Shown here: positions 10,094 through 18,843 of the stretch, piece by piece | Numbering within the stretch: position 1 is the stretch's first letter | How the letters are laid out: each line of letters begins with the position of its first letter | Origin: Microbulbifer sp. THAF38 | GTDB lineage: Bacteria; Pseudomonadota; Gammaproteobacteria; Pseudomonadales; Cellvibrionaceae | Assembly (NCBI RefSeq): GCF_009363535.1 | Contig: NZ_CP045369.1 | Span: forward strand, 1,623,001 to 1,687,000 | Length of the DNA stretch: 64,000 nt | Reading direction: 5' to 3' | The notes under the pieces: generated by a model | Seen by the model: the letters and a program-made list of their open reading frames with translations, nothing else | Databases searched by the model: none | What the model was told of the DNA's origin: nothing | Position numbers and translations under genes: made by a program

Positions 10094-10130
10094 CGGCCGG
10101 GTTTTGCCAGAATTGCCCGGCCGTTGTTGT
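10094..10130 (+). terminator. GC-rich hairpin between cmk and rpsA
   Basis: CGGCCGGG at 10094-10101 pairs perfectly with CCCGGCCG at 10116-10123, followed by TTGTTGT. It may terminate cmk transcripts or lie in an rpsA leader; the downstream 100 bases would hold an rpsA promoter that I cannot place with confidence. Confidence 0.6.
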
Positions 10131-10229
10131 AATCCGACCCGCGTTCTGGCATCGCGGTTGGGGTCCTGGCTGGCGGTTGACTAAACTCAACAGTTACTAA
10201 CGGCTGGACCCAGCACTATAGGTAATGTA

Positions 10230-11909
10230 ATGAGCGAGAGCTTTGCTGATCTATTTGAAGAGAGCCTAAAAAGCGTTGAAATGGCACCGGGCGCTATCGT
10301 CACTGGTGTTGTAATTGACGTAGACAAAGACTGGGTAACCGTTCACGCGGGCCTGAAGTCTGAAGGCGTTATCCCTGCTGCACAGTTCGCCAACGATAAA
10401 GGCGAAGTTGAGCTGCAGGTGGGCGACGAAGTACAGGTTGCCCTGGAAGCTGTAGAAGACGGTTTCGGTGAAACCCGTCTGTCCCGTGAAAAAGCCAAGC
10501 GCGCCGAAGCCTGGAAAATCCTCGACGCAGCGCACGCAGCTGACGAAGTGGTTAAAGGTGTTATCAGCGGTAAGGTTAAGGGTGGCTTTACTGTCGACGT
10601 TGCCAATATCCGCGCATTCCTGCCCGGCTCTCTGGTTGATGTTCGCCCGGTTCGCGACACCGCGCACCTGGAAGGTAAAGAGCTCGAGTTCAAGGTTATC
10701 AAGCTGGATGCCAAGCGTAACAACGTAGTGGTTTCCCGTCGCGCTGTGATGGAAGCTGCAACTTCTGAAGAGCGTGAAGCGCTGTTGGAAAGCCTGCAAG
10801 AAGGCATGAGCATTAAGGGTATCGTTAAGAACCTGACCGACTACGGTGCTTTCGTAGATCTGGGTGGTATCGACGGCCTGCTGCACATCACCGATATGGC
10901 TTGGAAGCGTATTAAGCATCCGAGCGAGATCGTGAATGTTGGCGACGAGATCGAAGTAAAAGTACTGAAGTTCGACCGCGAGCGCAGCCGTGTATCCCTG
11001 GGCCTGAAGCAACTGGGCGAAGATCCTTGGGTATCCATCAAGCAGCGTTACCCAGAGAACAGCCGCGTGAAGGCGGTTGTAACCAACCTGACCGACTACG
11101 GCTGCTTCGCAGAGCTGGAAGAAGGTGTGGAAGGTCTGGTGCACGTTTCCGAAATGGATTGGACCAACAAGAACATCCACCCATCCAAAGTTGTCCAGGT
11201 TGGCGACGAGGTAGAGGTGATGATTCTGGATATCGACGAAGAGCGTCGTCGTATCTCCCTGGGTATCAAACAGTGCCAGGAAAATCCGTGGGATGCCTTC
11301 GCGCGTAAATTTGCTAAGGGCGACAAGATCTCCGGTAAGATCAAGTCCATCACTGACTTCGGTATCTTCATCGGTCTCGACGGCAGCATCGACGGTCTGG
11401 TTCACCTGTCCGATATCTCCTGGAACGAAGCTGGCGAAGAAGCTGTTCGCAAGTTCAAGAAAGGCGACGAAATCGAGACTGTTATCCTGGGTATCGATTC
11501 TGAGCGCGAGCGCATCTCCCTGGGTATCAAGCAGCTGGAGTCCGATCCGTTCTCCGACTACGTATCCACTAGCGATCGTGGCAGCATCGTCAATGGTATC
11601 GTGAAGGAAGTGGACGCTAAGCAAGCGGTAATCACCCTGGCAGATGAAGTTGAAGGCGTTCTGCGCGCTTCAGAAATCAGCCGCGACAAGGTTGAAGACG
11701 CTCGCAACGTTCTGAAAGAGGGCGAAGAAGTAGAAGCTAAGATCACCAGCGTGGATCGCAAGAACCGCGTGATCAGCCTGTCTATCAAAGCCAAAGATCA
11801 GGACGATGAGAAGCAGGCCATCAAGGATCACAGCAAGAAGCAGTCCGAGCAAGTTCAGCCTGCTACTATCGGTGACCTGATCAAGGCACAGATGAACAAC
11901 AAAGACTAA
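10230..11909 (+). CDS. rpsA: RpsA, 30S ribosomal protein S1
   Basis: A 559-residue protein built of six S1 (OB-fold) repeats, matching the usual length of gammaproteobacterial S1. Repeat signatures such as [35 protein letters not shown] and [17 protein letters not shown] are plain in the translation. The protein binds mRNA on the small subunit. Codon choice is very uniform, as in highly expressed genes. It is followed by two hairpins, the second a strong terminator. Confidence 0.98.
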   Translation: MSESFADLFEESLKSVEMAPGAIVTGVVIDVDKDWVTVHAGLKSEGVIPAAQFANDKGEVELQVGDEVQVALEAVEDGFGETRLSREKAKRAEAWKILDAAHAADEVVKGVISGKVKGGFTVDVANIRAFLPGSLVDVRPVRDTAHLEGKELEFKVIKLDAKRNNVVVSRRAVMEAATSEEREALLESLQEGMSIKGIVKNLTDYGAFVDLGGIDGLLHITDMAWKRIKHPSEIVNVGDEIEVKVLKFDRERSRVSLGLKQLGEDPWVSIKQRYPENSRVKAVVTNLTDYGCFAELEEGVEGLVHVSEMDWTNKNIHPSKVVQVGDEVEVMILDIDEERRRISLGIKQCQENPWDAFARKFAKGDKISGKIKSITDFGIFIGLDGSIDGLVHLSDISWNEAGEEAVRKFKKGDEIETVILGIDSERERISLGIKQLESDPFSDYVSTSDRGSIVNGIVKEVDAKQAVITLADEVEGVLRASEISRDKVEDARNVLKEGEEVEAKITSVDRKNRVISLSIKAKDQDDEKQAIKDHSKKQSEQVQPATIGDLIKAQMNNKD

Positions 11910-11929
11910 TCCTCTTTGAGTGTTCAGCA

Positions 11930-11950
11930 CTTCAGATTTCTTATCTGAAG
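11930..11950 (+). other. stem-loop after rpsA
   Basis: CTTCAGAT (11930-11937) and ATCTGAAG (11943-11950) form a perfect 8-bp stem with a 5-base loop, just before the main terminator. It could protect the mRNA 3' end. Confidence 0.5.
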
Positions 11951-11957
11951 TGACCCG

Positions 11958-11992
11958 AAAGCCGGACTGGGGTTGCCCAGTCCGGCTTTCTA
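11958..11992 (+). terminator. rho-independent terminator of rpsA
   Basis: AAAGCCGGACTGGG at 11958-11971 is exactly complementary to CCCAGTCCGGCTTT at 11976-11989, with a 4-base loop and a following TCTAT. Confidence 0.85.
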
Positions 11993-12049
11993 TTAGATGA
12001 TTGGCGCTCTACTCCAGAAAATCAATGACTTACAAAGGTTGCGGAGCGC

Positions 12050-12358
12050 ATGACCAAGTCCGAACTGATCGAAAGGATTGCGTTGAGGTTGGATCAGCTG
12101 CCAGTTAAAGATGTAGAGCTGGCGGTGAAGGTGATGTTGGATACCATGTCTGATTCCCTCTCTCAGGGGGAGCGCATTGAGATACGAGGTTTTGGCAGTT
12201 TTTCACTGCATTACCGTGCACCGCGCACTGGGCGGAATCCTAAAACGGGGGATGCTGTGGCGCTGGCGGGTAAATATGTTCCCCATTTCAAGCCTGGCAA
12301 AGAATTGCGCGACAGAGTAAATCGCAGCATGCACGATGTGGCTGGGATCGAAGTATGA
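12050..12358 (+). CDS. ihfB: IhfB, integration host factor beta subunit
   Basis: A 102-residue HU/IHF-family DNA-bending protein. The beta-arm signature [10 protein letters not shown] and the C-terminal [13 protein letters not shown] motif identify IHF-beta. It partners with IhfA, which is encoded at 28276 in this same window. A GGAG ribosome site lies 5 bases before the ATG. The position directly after rpsA is conserved in gammaproteobacteria. Confidence 0.96.
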   Translation: MTKSELIERIALRLDQLPVKDVELAVKVMLDTMSDSLSQGERIEIRGFGSFSLHYRAPRTGRNPKTGDAVALAGKYVPHFKPGKELRDRVNRSMHDVAGIEV

Positions 12359-12476
12359 TTGCACCTCGGATATTGCCGGATGAGAGGGGTGGTGCTTCCA
12401 AAATGGCAGTATCATTCGCCTGAAAATCCTGTGGCTGCTAGTTTGAGCCAATCTTTCGTGGAACGTGGAGGTTCCC

Positions 12477-12785
12477 TTGTCATTTCTGCGCTGGCTGATG
12501 CACTTTTTTTTCGGCCTTTTGGCCCTGATTTGCGTTGCTCTCGGTATCTATTTTGCGGTGGAAAACTCCCAGGTGATCTCCCCGGTTATTGCGGGTTACT
12601 CCCTGCAGTCCGGTAGCGTTGGGGTTTGGCTGATCTGTATGCTGCTTCTGGGCGTTTTGCTCGGCTTCCTTGCCAGTCTTTTACCGATTTTTTCCCAGCA
12701 CCGCCGCGCTAGAGGTTTGAACAAGCAGCTCAAAAAGATGGAGCGCGAACTGCAAGCCGTTCACCGTAAGGCTTCCGGAGACTGA
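12477..12785 (+). CDS. lapA: LapA, lipopolysaccharide assembly protein A (DUF1049)
   Basis: A small inner-membrane protein of about 102 residues with two hydrophobic segments, followed by a charged C-terminal coil (about the last 35 residues). It is the LapA partner of LapB in controlling LpxC turnover. The frame can start at GTG 12465, but GGAGG at 12467-12471 is 5 bases before TTG 12477, so the TTG is chosen. It is immediately followed by lapB with one base between stop and start. Identification rests on length, topology and the lapA-lapB-pyrF order. Confidence 0.85.
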   Translation: MSFLRWLMHFFFGLLALICVALGIYFAVENSQVISPVIAGYSLQSGSVGVWLICMLLLGVLLGFLASLLPIFSQHRRARGLNKQLKKMERELQAVHRKASGD

Positions 12786-12786
12786 C

Positions 12787-13977
12787 TTGCTGGATCTTGC
12801 CTACTTCTTCTTTCTGCTGACTGCTGTTGCTATCGGTTGGGTATTGGGTCGCGGTAGCTCCAGGAGAAAGCCCGACTTTAGTGAGCGGGAGCAGTCCCTG
12901 GCTCGCTCCTATGCGCAGGGCCTTAATTATCTTCTGAGCGAGCACCACGATGACACCATTGAGAAGTTTATCGATTCTCTTGAGGTAAGCCCGGTCACTT
13001 TCGATACGCACCTGGCTCTGGGCAATCTCTTGCGTAGAAGGGGGGAGTACGACCAGGCTATCAGGGTCCACCAGAACCTGCTCGCGCGTCCCAGCTTATC
13101 AAGGCAGAGCCAGCATAAAGCCCAGTTTGAGTTGGCCTGCGACTATATCGCCGCTGGCTGGTTAGATAGGGCCGAGCGGCTTCTACAGGAACTGGTTGAA
13201 ACCTCCCAGGAGCTGCGGGCAACCAGTCTCGAACATTTGATTGAGGTCTATAGGGATGAGAGAGAGTGGGCTAAAGCCATCCATGCGGTAAATCTTTTGC
13301 ACGGTCGCCGATTCAAGCGATTGTCCGCTGACTGGGCTCCTATACAGGCGCACTTTTGCTGTGAGTTGGCTGAGGAGGCTATTGCAGGCAAAGACTATTT
13401 GAGTGCGCGTAAACATCTCGATGCGGCTTTGGGGTATGATCGCAGCTCAGTCAGAGCCTGCTTACTGTGGGCGCGTCTTGAATACTTGCTTGGTAAGCAG
13501 CGGGATGCCATCAAGGTGTTGCAGCGGATTCCCAAGCAAAGCCCCGACTATATTCCGGAAATTCTGGAGTTATTAATCACCTGCTATGTCGAGCTGGATG
13601 ATGGAAAGGGGTTGGATCGCTATCTTGAGTCGCTCCTCAAGGAGCACCCATCGAATAGCGTATTGATCGCTCTTACTAGCAGGATTCAAGAGCAGGATAG
13701 TGAGGCCGCTGCGGCAGCCTTTATGGGCAAGCAGCTTGCTCTGCGCCCATCATTGCGCGGACTTGGCCGTTTTCTGGATTTGTATATTGGTACAGCACAA
13801 GGTAGGTCGAGGGAAAATCTCTCCCTGCTGAAAACATTGATTGATCAACTGATCGCCAATCGTCCGCACTATCGTTGCAGTAATTGTGGATTCTCTGGAA
13901 ACCAATTGCACTGGTTGTGCCCCAGCTGCAAGCATTGGGACTCTGTCCGCTCAGTCAAGGGGATCGAGGGGGAGTGA
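12787..13977 (+). CDS. lapB: LapB (YciM), TPR/rubredoxin-like LPS assembly regulator
   Basis: A 396-residue protein with an N-terminal membrane anchor (about residues 3-21), a cytoplasmic array of TPR repeats (for example THLALGNLLRRRGEYDQAI) and a C-terminal rubredoxin-type metal knuckle. The knuckle reads CSNC, then 11 residues, then CPSC. In E. coli LapB recruits FtsH to degrade LpxC and so balances LPS and phospholipid synthesis. The start is TTG with GGAG six bases upstream, one base after the lapA stop. Confidence 0.94.
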   Translation: MLDLAYFFFLLTAVAIGWVLGRGSSRRKPDFSEREQSLARSYAQGLNYLLSEHHDDTIEKFIDSLEVSPVTFDTHLALGNLLRRRGEYDQAIRVHQNLLARPSLSRQSQHKAQFELACDYIAAGWLDRAERLLQELVETSQELRATSLEHLIEVYRDEREWAKAIHAVNLLHGRRFKRLSADWAPIQAHFCCELAEEAIAGKDYLSARKHLDAALGYDRSSVRACLLWARLEYLLGKQRDAIKVLQRIPKQSPDYIPEILELLITCYVELDDGKGLDRYLESLLKEHPSNSVLIALTSRIQEQDSEAAAAAFMGKQLALRPSLRGLGRFLDLYIGTAQGRSRENLSLLKTLIDQLIANRPHYRCSNCGFSGNQLHWLCPSCKHWDSVRSVKGIEGE

Positions 13978-14025
13978 TGGATTTCCTCGATCGCTATCTA
14001 GTCTAATTTATCTAGAGGTATTTCT

Positions 14026-14736
14026 TTGCATTCTCAAGTCTCCTCCCCGGTTATTGTCGCCCTCGATTATGACAACGCCGATGCCGCGCTCTCTATGGCG
14101 GATCAGCTAGACCCATCTCTTTGTCGAGTAAAAGTTGGCAAGGAATTATTCACTATTGCGGGGCCAGATCTGGTTCGCGCCCTTGTCGATCGAGGGTTTG
14201 AGGTTTTTCTGGACCTGAAATTTCATGATATCCCCAATACCGTTGCAGCAGCGGTAAAGGCGGCAGCGCGCCTGGGTGTTTGGATGGTAAATGTGCACGC
14301 TAGTGGCGGAGAGCGCATGATGAGAGCGGCTGCCGATGCGTTGAGTGAGCTTGGCGAAGGTAGGCCGTTGCTGATCGGAGTCACTGTGCTGACTAGCACC
14401 ACCCAGGAAGAGCTTGCAGCAACTGGGGTTGGTAAGCCTTTGGAGGAGCAGGTGCTCAACCTGGCCGCTCAGGCTCAATCCTGTGGTCTCGATGGTGTAG
14501 TCTGCTCTGCGCGCGAGGCTGAAGCGCTAAAAGAAGCCTGTGGTCCAGATTTTGCTTTGGTGACCCCAGGGATTCGCCCTGCCGGTAGTGACGCCGGCGA
14601 TCAGCGACGTACTCTTACCCCTTCTGAGGCATTGAATCAGGGATCTGACTACTTGGTAATTGGTCGACCAATCACCGCGGCAGAGTACCCCCTGACAGCC
14701 CTGCAAGATATATTGGCTGAAATTGCAGGAAAATAA
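14026..14736 (+). CDS. pyrF: PyrF, orotidine 5'-phosphate decarboxylase
   Basis: A 236-residue TIM-barrel enzyme making UMP from OMP. The active-site motif [12 protein letters not shown] with the catalytic Asp-Lys pair is present, as is the C-terminal phosphate-binding region YLVIGRPIT. The start codon is TTG, with AGAGG seven bases upstream. It follows lapB as in E. coli (lapA-lapB-pyrF). Confidence 0.96.
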   Translation: MHSQVSSPVIVALDYDNADAALSMADQLDPSLCRVKVGKELFTIAGPDLVRALVDRGFEVFLDLKFHDIPNTVAAAVKAAARLGVWMVNVHASGGERMMRAAADALSELGEGRPLLIGVTVLTSTTQEELAATGVGKPLEEQVLNLAAQAQSCGLDGVVCSAREAEALKEACGPDFALVTPGIRPAGSDAGDQRRTLTPSEALNQGSDYLVIGRPITAAEYPLTALQDILAEIAGK

Positions 14737-14748
14737 GGTTTGTTTGCT

Positions 14749-14775
14749 TTGACTGGGTGTCATGTAGTGTAATAA
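14749..14775 (+). promoter_or_regulatory. possible promoter upstream of the helix-hairpin-helix gene
   Basis: TTGACT (14749-14754) and TAATAA (14770-14775) are separated by 15 bases, shorter than the optimum. The hexamers are good, the spacing is not. Confidence 0.35.
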
Positions 14776-14877
14776 GCCTATGCAAGAGGCTCATATGACC
14801 TGTTGGTATCATGCTCCGGCTTGGGGAGGTATAGCAGTCCCAATGTGAAACCAAAACACTTTCACTGGGAGTCGATC

Positions 14878-15180
14878 ATGATAAAAGCTCATTCGTTAAT
14901 TTCTGTATTTTTGGCTATTGCCCTTTCATTTTTTTCTTTATCGGCATTATCCGCCGAGGAGATTGAGGTTGCGCAGCAAGACTCTATTGCGGTCAATGTA
15001 AACAGTGCATCCGCGGCAGAGCTTGCTGACAGGCTTGTTGGCATTGGTGAGGCCAAAGCGCAGCTGATTATTGAGTATCGGGAGCAGCATGGTCCCTTTA
15101 CATCGTTAGATCAGTTGCTCAATGTCAAAGGGATTGGTGCAGCGACGCTCGACAAGAATCGTGAGCGGATTCGATTGTAG
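14878..15180 (+). CDS. secreted ComEA-like helix-hairpin-helix protein
   Basis: A 100-residue protein. Residues 1-24 are a signal peptide ending in SALSAEE, and the rest is a tandem helix-hairpin-helix domain (VNVNSASAAELADRLVGIGE, then LLNVKGIGAATLDKNR) like the DNA-binding part of ComEA. The upstream frame is open to 14803, but the ATG at 14878 has GGGAG seven bases before it and starts the signal peptide. A similar small gene sits by wbpM in Pseudomonas. A role in DNA uptake is possible but not shown. Confidence 0.85.
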   Translation: MIKAHSLISVFLAIALSFFSLSALSAEEIEVAQQDSIAVNVNSASAAELADRLVGIGEAKAQLIIEYREQHGPFTSLDQLLNVKGIGAATLDKNRERIRL

Positions 15181-15342
15181 TTGACTTGGAATTAGGGGCG
15201 AAGAGGATTCCCCTTTGTTGATAGGATGGGGTGCCTCTCTGCCTCAGCTCTCCTCTGCTGCGAAATTGATGTCAGCGCTTGTTCTGAGGTTTAGTTTTAG
15301 CGCTATGTGTTGCGTCAATAGTAGGTGTTGAAGGAGAAAGTT

Positions 15343-16233
15343 TTGACAGGTTCATTTTTAGCCTGGTTGCTCCCCTTGTTAGTTGGGGGGGCATTGAGTT
15401 ACGGCATGACATCTGTCTTGCTGTCGCGCATGCAAAATTTGGCCCTGGATGTGCCCAATCATCGCTCCATGCATAGCGACCCGGTTCCTCGCACTGGTGG
15501 TTGGGCGCTATTGGCGGGTTGCGGGCTGGGCTTAGCTGTGGGGCCGGCATCTTTTCCTCTGCCGGTTTATATATCTTTTTTCTTGCTGCTTGCTGTATCG
15601 GCCATAGATGATGTGCGGCATGTGGCTGCTAGGGTACGTTTTGCTACCCAGTTAATCGCCGCGATATTGATTGTTCTTTCGCTGCCTAGAGGCGTCGACT
15701 GGTGGTGGCTTCCTTTCCTTGTTCTGGCAGGGAGCTGGATGATCAATCTGTACAATTTTATGGATGGCATGGATGGCTTTGCCGGCAGCATGACTGTGAT
15801 TGGTTTTTTATCTCTTGGTCTTGCGTGTTTTTTTGCTGGTGATTTGGAGTTGGCCGGTGTGTGTGCCTTGTTTGTGGTGTGCACAGTGATTTTCCTGCGC
15901 TTTAATTGGCCCCCTGCTCGAATATTTATGGGGGATGCAGGGTCCACAGGCATTGGCTTGGCAGTGTTCGCTGTAAGCGTATTTGGGTGGCAGAGAGAGG
16001 CCTTTCAATTATGGTTCCCGATCATTGTATTTAGCCCATTTTGGGTGGATGCCAGTTTTACATTATTGCGCAGAGTGGCCACTGGGCAGCGCTGGTGGGA
16101 GGCCCATCGAGAGCACCTTTACCAGCGCTTGGCACTCCGAATTGGAGTGAGAAAAACACTACATTTGCAGTTGGCTTTAATGGTTGCTGCATCTAGTGTC
16201 GCATTCGCTTTTGTTGCCTTGACGGCAGCTTGA
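15343..16233 (+). CDS. WecA/WbpL-family undecaprenyl-phosphate glycosyl-1-phosphate transferase
   Basis: A 296-residue polytopic membrane protein of the MraY/WecA family, which starts lipid-linked glycan synthesis by transferring a sugar-1-phosphate to undecaprenyl phosphate. Visible motifs are DVPNHRSMHSDPVPRTGG, the aspartates DDVRH, NFMDGMDGFAG, GDAGSTGIG and the late cytoplasmic HREHLYQRL. TTG 15343 is preferred over GTG 15325 because AAGGAG lies six bases before it. It pairs with the dehydratase downstream. In Pseudomonas WbpL and WbpM bracket the O-antigen cluster; here they are adjacent. The sugar is not determined. Confidence 0.9.
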   Translation: MTGSFLAWLLPLLVGGALSYGMTSVLLSRMQNLALDVPNHRSMHSDPVPRTGGWALLAGCGLGLAVGPASFPLPVYISFFLLLAVSAIDDVRHVAARVRFATQLIAAILIVLSLPRGVDWWWLPFLVLAGSWMINLYNFMDGMDGFAGSMTVIGFLSLGLACFFAGDLELAGVCALFVVCTVIFLRFNWPPARIFMGDAGSTGIGLAVFAVSVFGWQREAFQLWFPIIVFSPFWVDASFTLLRRVATGQRWWEAHREHLYQRLALRIGVRKTLHLQLALMVAASSVAFAFVALTAA

Positions 16234-16292
16234 CTTTGATGGCCGCTCGAATGGGGCCAGGGATTGGTTGATTCTATGTTTGGAGTAATCCT

Positions 16293-18245
16293 GTGATTGG
16301 TATTTGGCGAAAATTTGACAGGGCCAAGAAGCCGACATTGATGTTGCTGTTTGACCTCGCGATGCTGAGTGTTGCCTTTTTTATCGCTATGGCAATTCGG
16401 CTCAATGGCTTTGCTGAGGCCGTGACGTTGCCAATGCTGGCCTGCCTGGTTATTACCATCTGCTCCAGTAGCTTTATATTTCTTAAGCTCGGCTTGTACC
16501 GCACGGTTATTCGCTACATGGGGCAGAAAGCGGTTATCGCCGTACTCCAAGGGGTTACCGCATCCTCAATTCTACTTGCAGTAGCCTCTTATTTGACCAC
16601 TGCGGGCGTCCCTCGCTCGGTACCAGTTATCTATTGGTGTTTTGCACTGATTGCTGTGGGTGGGTCTCGCTGGCTGGTTAGGATTTACTATCAGATGGCC
16701 TTGGAGATCCATAAAACTCGCGTGGCAATTTATGGCGCCGGTACGGCTGGTTTGCAGGTTTATAAGGCGTTGCTTCATGGTGAAGTCTATAAGCCCGTCG
16801 CCTTTTTTGACGATAACACCTCTAAGCAAAAGACTTTGATTGATGGTGTTATGGTTTATTCCCCGGCAAACATCCTTAGCGTTGTTGCCGATCAGGATAT
16901 TGCTGAGGTTTTATTGGCAATGCCTGGCGTGCCTAAGCGCCGGCGCCGGGAAATAGCAAGGGGGCTTCGTGAGCAGGGGTTGGTGGTCAAGGCCATTCCC
17001 GGTGTGGAGGAGCTGGTTGATGCGGCGGGCCGCACCGAAGATATGTCCCAAACCTATGAAAATATTTTAGGTAGGGCTCCAGTAGAGCCTGAAAAAACTT
17101 TGATAGCTGGCTCTATTAGCGGCAAGGTGGTGCTGGTTACTGGTGCTGGTGGGTCTATTGGATCGGAACTTTGCCGGCAGATTGCCCAGTGGGGGCCAGC
17201 TCACTTAGTGCTGGTGGAGTCCTCTGAGTATGCTCTCTACCAAATTGAGCGTGAGCTTCGCCAGCAGCAACTGGATGAAGGGTATCAGCTCAAGGTGACT
17301 GCACTACTAGGCGATGTCCGCGATAAAGTGCGAATGGCTGATATCATTCAAGGCTTTTCGGTAAATACTATTTATCATGCCGCTGCCTATAAGCATGTTC
17401 CCTTGGTTGAGCAGAATGTCGTTCTGGGTGCAGACAATAATGTGCTGGGTACCCTGTCAGTTTTGGAGGCTACCGAAGGTACCAAGGTGGAGCAGTTTGT
17501 TCTGATTTCTACCGATAAGGCCGTACGCCCAACGAATGTCATGGGTGCCACCAAGCGCCTTGCCGAACTGGTGTGTCAGGACTATGGTCGCCTCTCCAGC
17601 AAAATGCGGGTCTGCATGGTCCGCTTTGGTAATGTGCTGGGCTCTTCTGGCTCGGTTATTCCCCTTTTTACAGATCAGGTCAATGCGGGCGGCCCTGTTA
17701 CTGTGACCCACCCTAAGGTGACTCGCTACTTTATGACTATTCCCGAGGCCGCTCAGCTTGTCTTGCAGGCGGGGAATATGGGCCGCAACGGCGATGTATT
17801 TGTGTTGGATATGGGAGAGCCAGTACAAATCTATGATCTTGCCGAGCGGCTTATCAGGATTATGGGGCACTCCGTAAAGGATGATAAAAACCCTGACGGA
17901 GATATTGAGATTCAAGTGACTGGCTTGCGTCCCGGGGAAAAGCTCTACGAGGAGTTGCTACTTGGTGACAATGTATCGGGCACCGACCACCCGATGATTA
18001 TGCGCGCGGAAGAGGAGTTCCTGGAGGGGGGAGTCCTGCGATCGCTTATCGCGGCATTGAGGCAGGCCTGTGCTGAGCATCACTGCGAGAAGGTCCACCA
18101 GATCTTATCTGAATCGGTAAGTGGTTATGTCTCAAAGCACGGCTTGACCGATGCCGTTTGGTCTTGCTCTGCCAAAGTGCCCCGTCCGGTAAAAATGGCC
18201 ACCGTTGAGCGGCTTCCCGTCTCTAATGAGAGTGCTCTTCGGTAG
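16293..18245 (+). CDS. WbpM/CapD/FlaA1-type nucleotide-sugar 4,6-dehydratase, membrane-bound
   Basis: A 650-residue protein. Residues 1 to about 120 hold four membrane segments, and about 130-260 is a CoA/NAD-binding-like domain (AIYGAGTAGLQV). About 275-580 is a short-chain dehydrogenase domain with VTGAGGSIGSEL and STDKAVRPTNVMGATKR. The catalytic tyrosine position is Met, as in WbpM, giving an S-M-K triad. WbpM makes the 4-keto-6-deoxy precursor of QuiNAc/FucNAc sugars from UDP-GlcNAc. GTG start with GGAG upstream. Likely supplies the sugar for the upstream transferase. The substrate is inferred by homology. Confidence 0.9.
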   Translation: MIGIWRKFDRAKKPTLMLLFDLAMLSVAFFIAMAIRLNGFAEAVTLPMLACLVITICSSSFIFLKLGLYRTVIRYMGQKAVIAVLQGVTASSILLAVASYLTTAGVPRSVPVIYWCFALIAVGGSRWLVRIYYQMALEIHKTRVAIYGAGTAGLQVYKALLHGEVYKPVAFFDDNTSKQKTLIDGVMVYSPANILSVVADQDIAEVLLAMPGVPKRRRREIARGLREQGLVVKAIPGVEELVDAAGRTEDMSQTYENILGRAPVEPEKTLIAGSISGKVVLVTGAGGSIGSELCRQIAQWGPAHLVLVESSEYALYQIERELRQQQLDEGYQLKVTALLGDVRDKVRMADIIQGFSVNTIYHAAAYKHVPLVEQNVVLGADNNVLGTLSVLEATEGTKVEQFVLISTDKAVRPTNVMGATKRLAELVCQDYGRLSSKMRVCMVRFGNVLGSSGSVIPLFTDQVNAGGPVTVTHPKVTRYFMTIPEAAQLVLQAGNMGRNGDVFVLDMGEPVQIYDLAERLIRIMGHSVKDDKNPDGDIEIQVTGLRPGEKLYEELLLGDNVSGTDHPMIMRAEEEFLEGGVLRSLIAALRQACAEHHCEKVHQILSESVSGYVSKHGLTDAVWSCSAKVPRPVKMATVERLPVSNESALR

Positions 18246-18267
18246 CTTTAGCTTTAAGAACGACTAC

Positions 18268-18300
18268 CCCTCAGCTCTTTATTAAGTCGGGAGCTGAGGG
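18268..18300 (+). terminator. terminator after the dehydratase gene
   Basis: CCCTCAGCTC (18268-18277) pairs with GAGCTGAGGG (18291-18300), a perfect 10-bp stem with a 13-base loop, followed by a T/C-rich stretch. Confidence 0.75.
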
Positions 18301-18367
18301 TTCACTTTGCTTCTCGGAGGGGGATAGGGTAAGAATTAAGAATAAGAATATAGAGTAGATAAACAAG

Positions 18368-18403
18368 AAAAAACCCCGCATAGCATGCTATACGGGGTTT
18401 TAA
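18368..18403 (-). terminator. rho-independent terminator of the tRNA-Asn pair
   Basis: ACCCCG-ATAGC and GCTAT-CGGGGT arms (18371-18400) form a near-perfect hairpin. On the minus strand it is followed by TTTTTTCTT, so it ends transcription of the two tRNA-Asn genes. On the plus strand it also has a T-run and may act in both directions. Confidence 0.85.
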
Positions 18404-18405
18404 TT

Positions 18406-18481
18406 TGGCTCCGCCTGCTGGGCTCGAACCAGCGACCCAATGATTAACAGTCATTTGCTCTACCAACTGAGCTAAGGCGGA
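18406..18481 (-). tRNA. tRNA-Asn (GTT), copy 1
   Basis: The reverse strand folds as a 76-base tRNA. The acceptor TCCGCCT pairs with AGGCGGA, the D-arm is GCTCAGTTGGTAGAGC, the anticodon loop is CTGTTAA with anticodon GTT, the T-arm is GGTTCGAGCC, and CCA is encoded. It is identical to the next copy. Confidence 0.97.
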
Positions 18482-18526
18482 ATTTAATCTAACTTATATA
18501 GCGCAAATTAAGCTGCGCTGTAAATT

Positions 18527-18602
18527 TGGCTCCGCCTGCTGGGCTCGAACCAGCGACCCAATGATTAACAGTCATTTGCTCTACCAACTGAGCTAAGGCG
18601 GA
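18527..18602 (-). tRNA. tRNA-Asn (GTT), copy 2
   Basis: Identical 76-base tRNA with anticodon GTT and encoded CCA, 45 bases from copy 1. It is the promoter-proximal copy of a two-gene transcript on the minus strand. Confidence 0.97.
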
Positions 18603-18638
18603 ATATCTTTTCGGCTGTGCCGTTGAGATGGCGCGTAT

Positions 18639-18665
18639 ATTATAGAGCACACCTGACTAGGTCAA
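18639..18665 (-). promoter_or_regulatory. sigma-70 promoter of the tRNA-Asn pair
   Basis: On the minus strand TTGACC (18660-18665) precedes TATAAT (18639-18644, 15-base spacer) or the overlapping TAATAT (17-base spacer). It is followed by a GC-rich start region typical of stable-RNA promoters and lies about 35 bases before tRNA copy 2. Confidence 0.75.
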
Positions 18666-18843
18666 CCCCTTTTTTGATCTTTAACTAATTGATTTGTCAG
18701 GAAATTATTTATTTGGCCTGCGAGCAAAACGCCTCAGGCCTGAGCCGGGCGGGGTAGGACGCTATTCTCTTGTATTTGAGGGTGGTATGACGACAGCCTA
18801 CAATCCGGTGCTGCATGAACGATTGAGTGGTTGAGGGAAGTGT

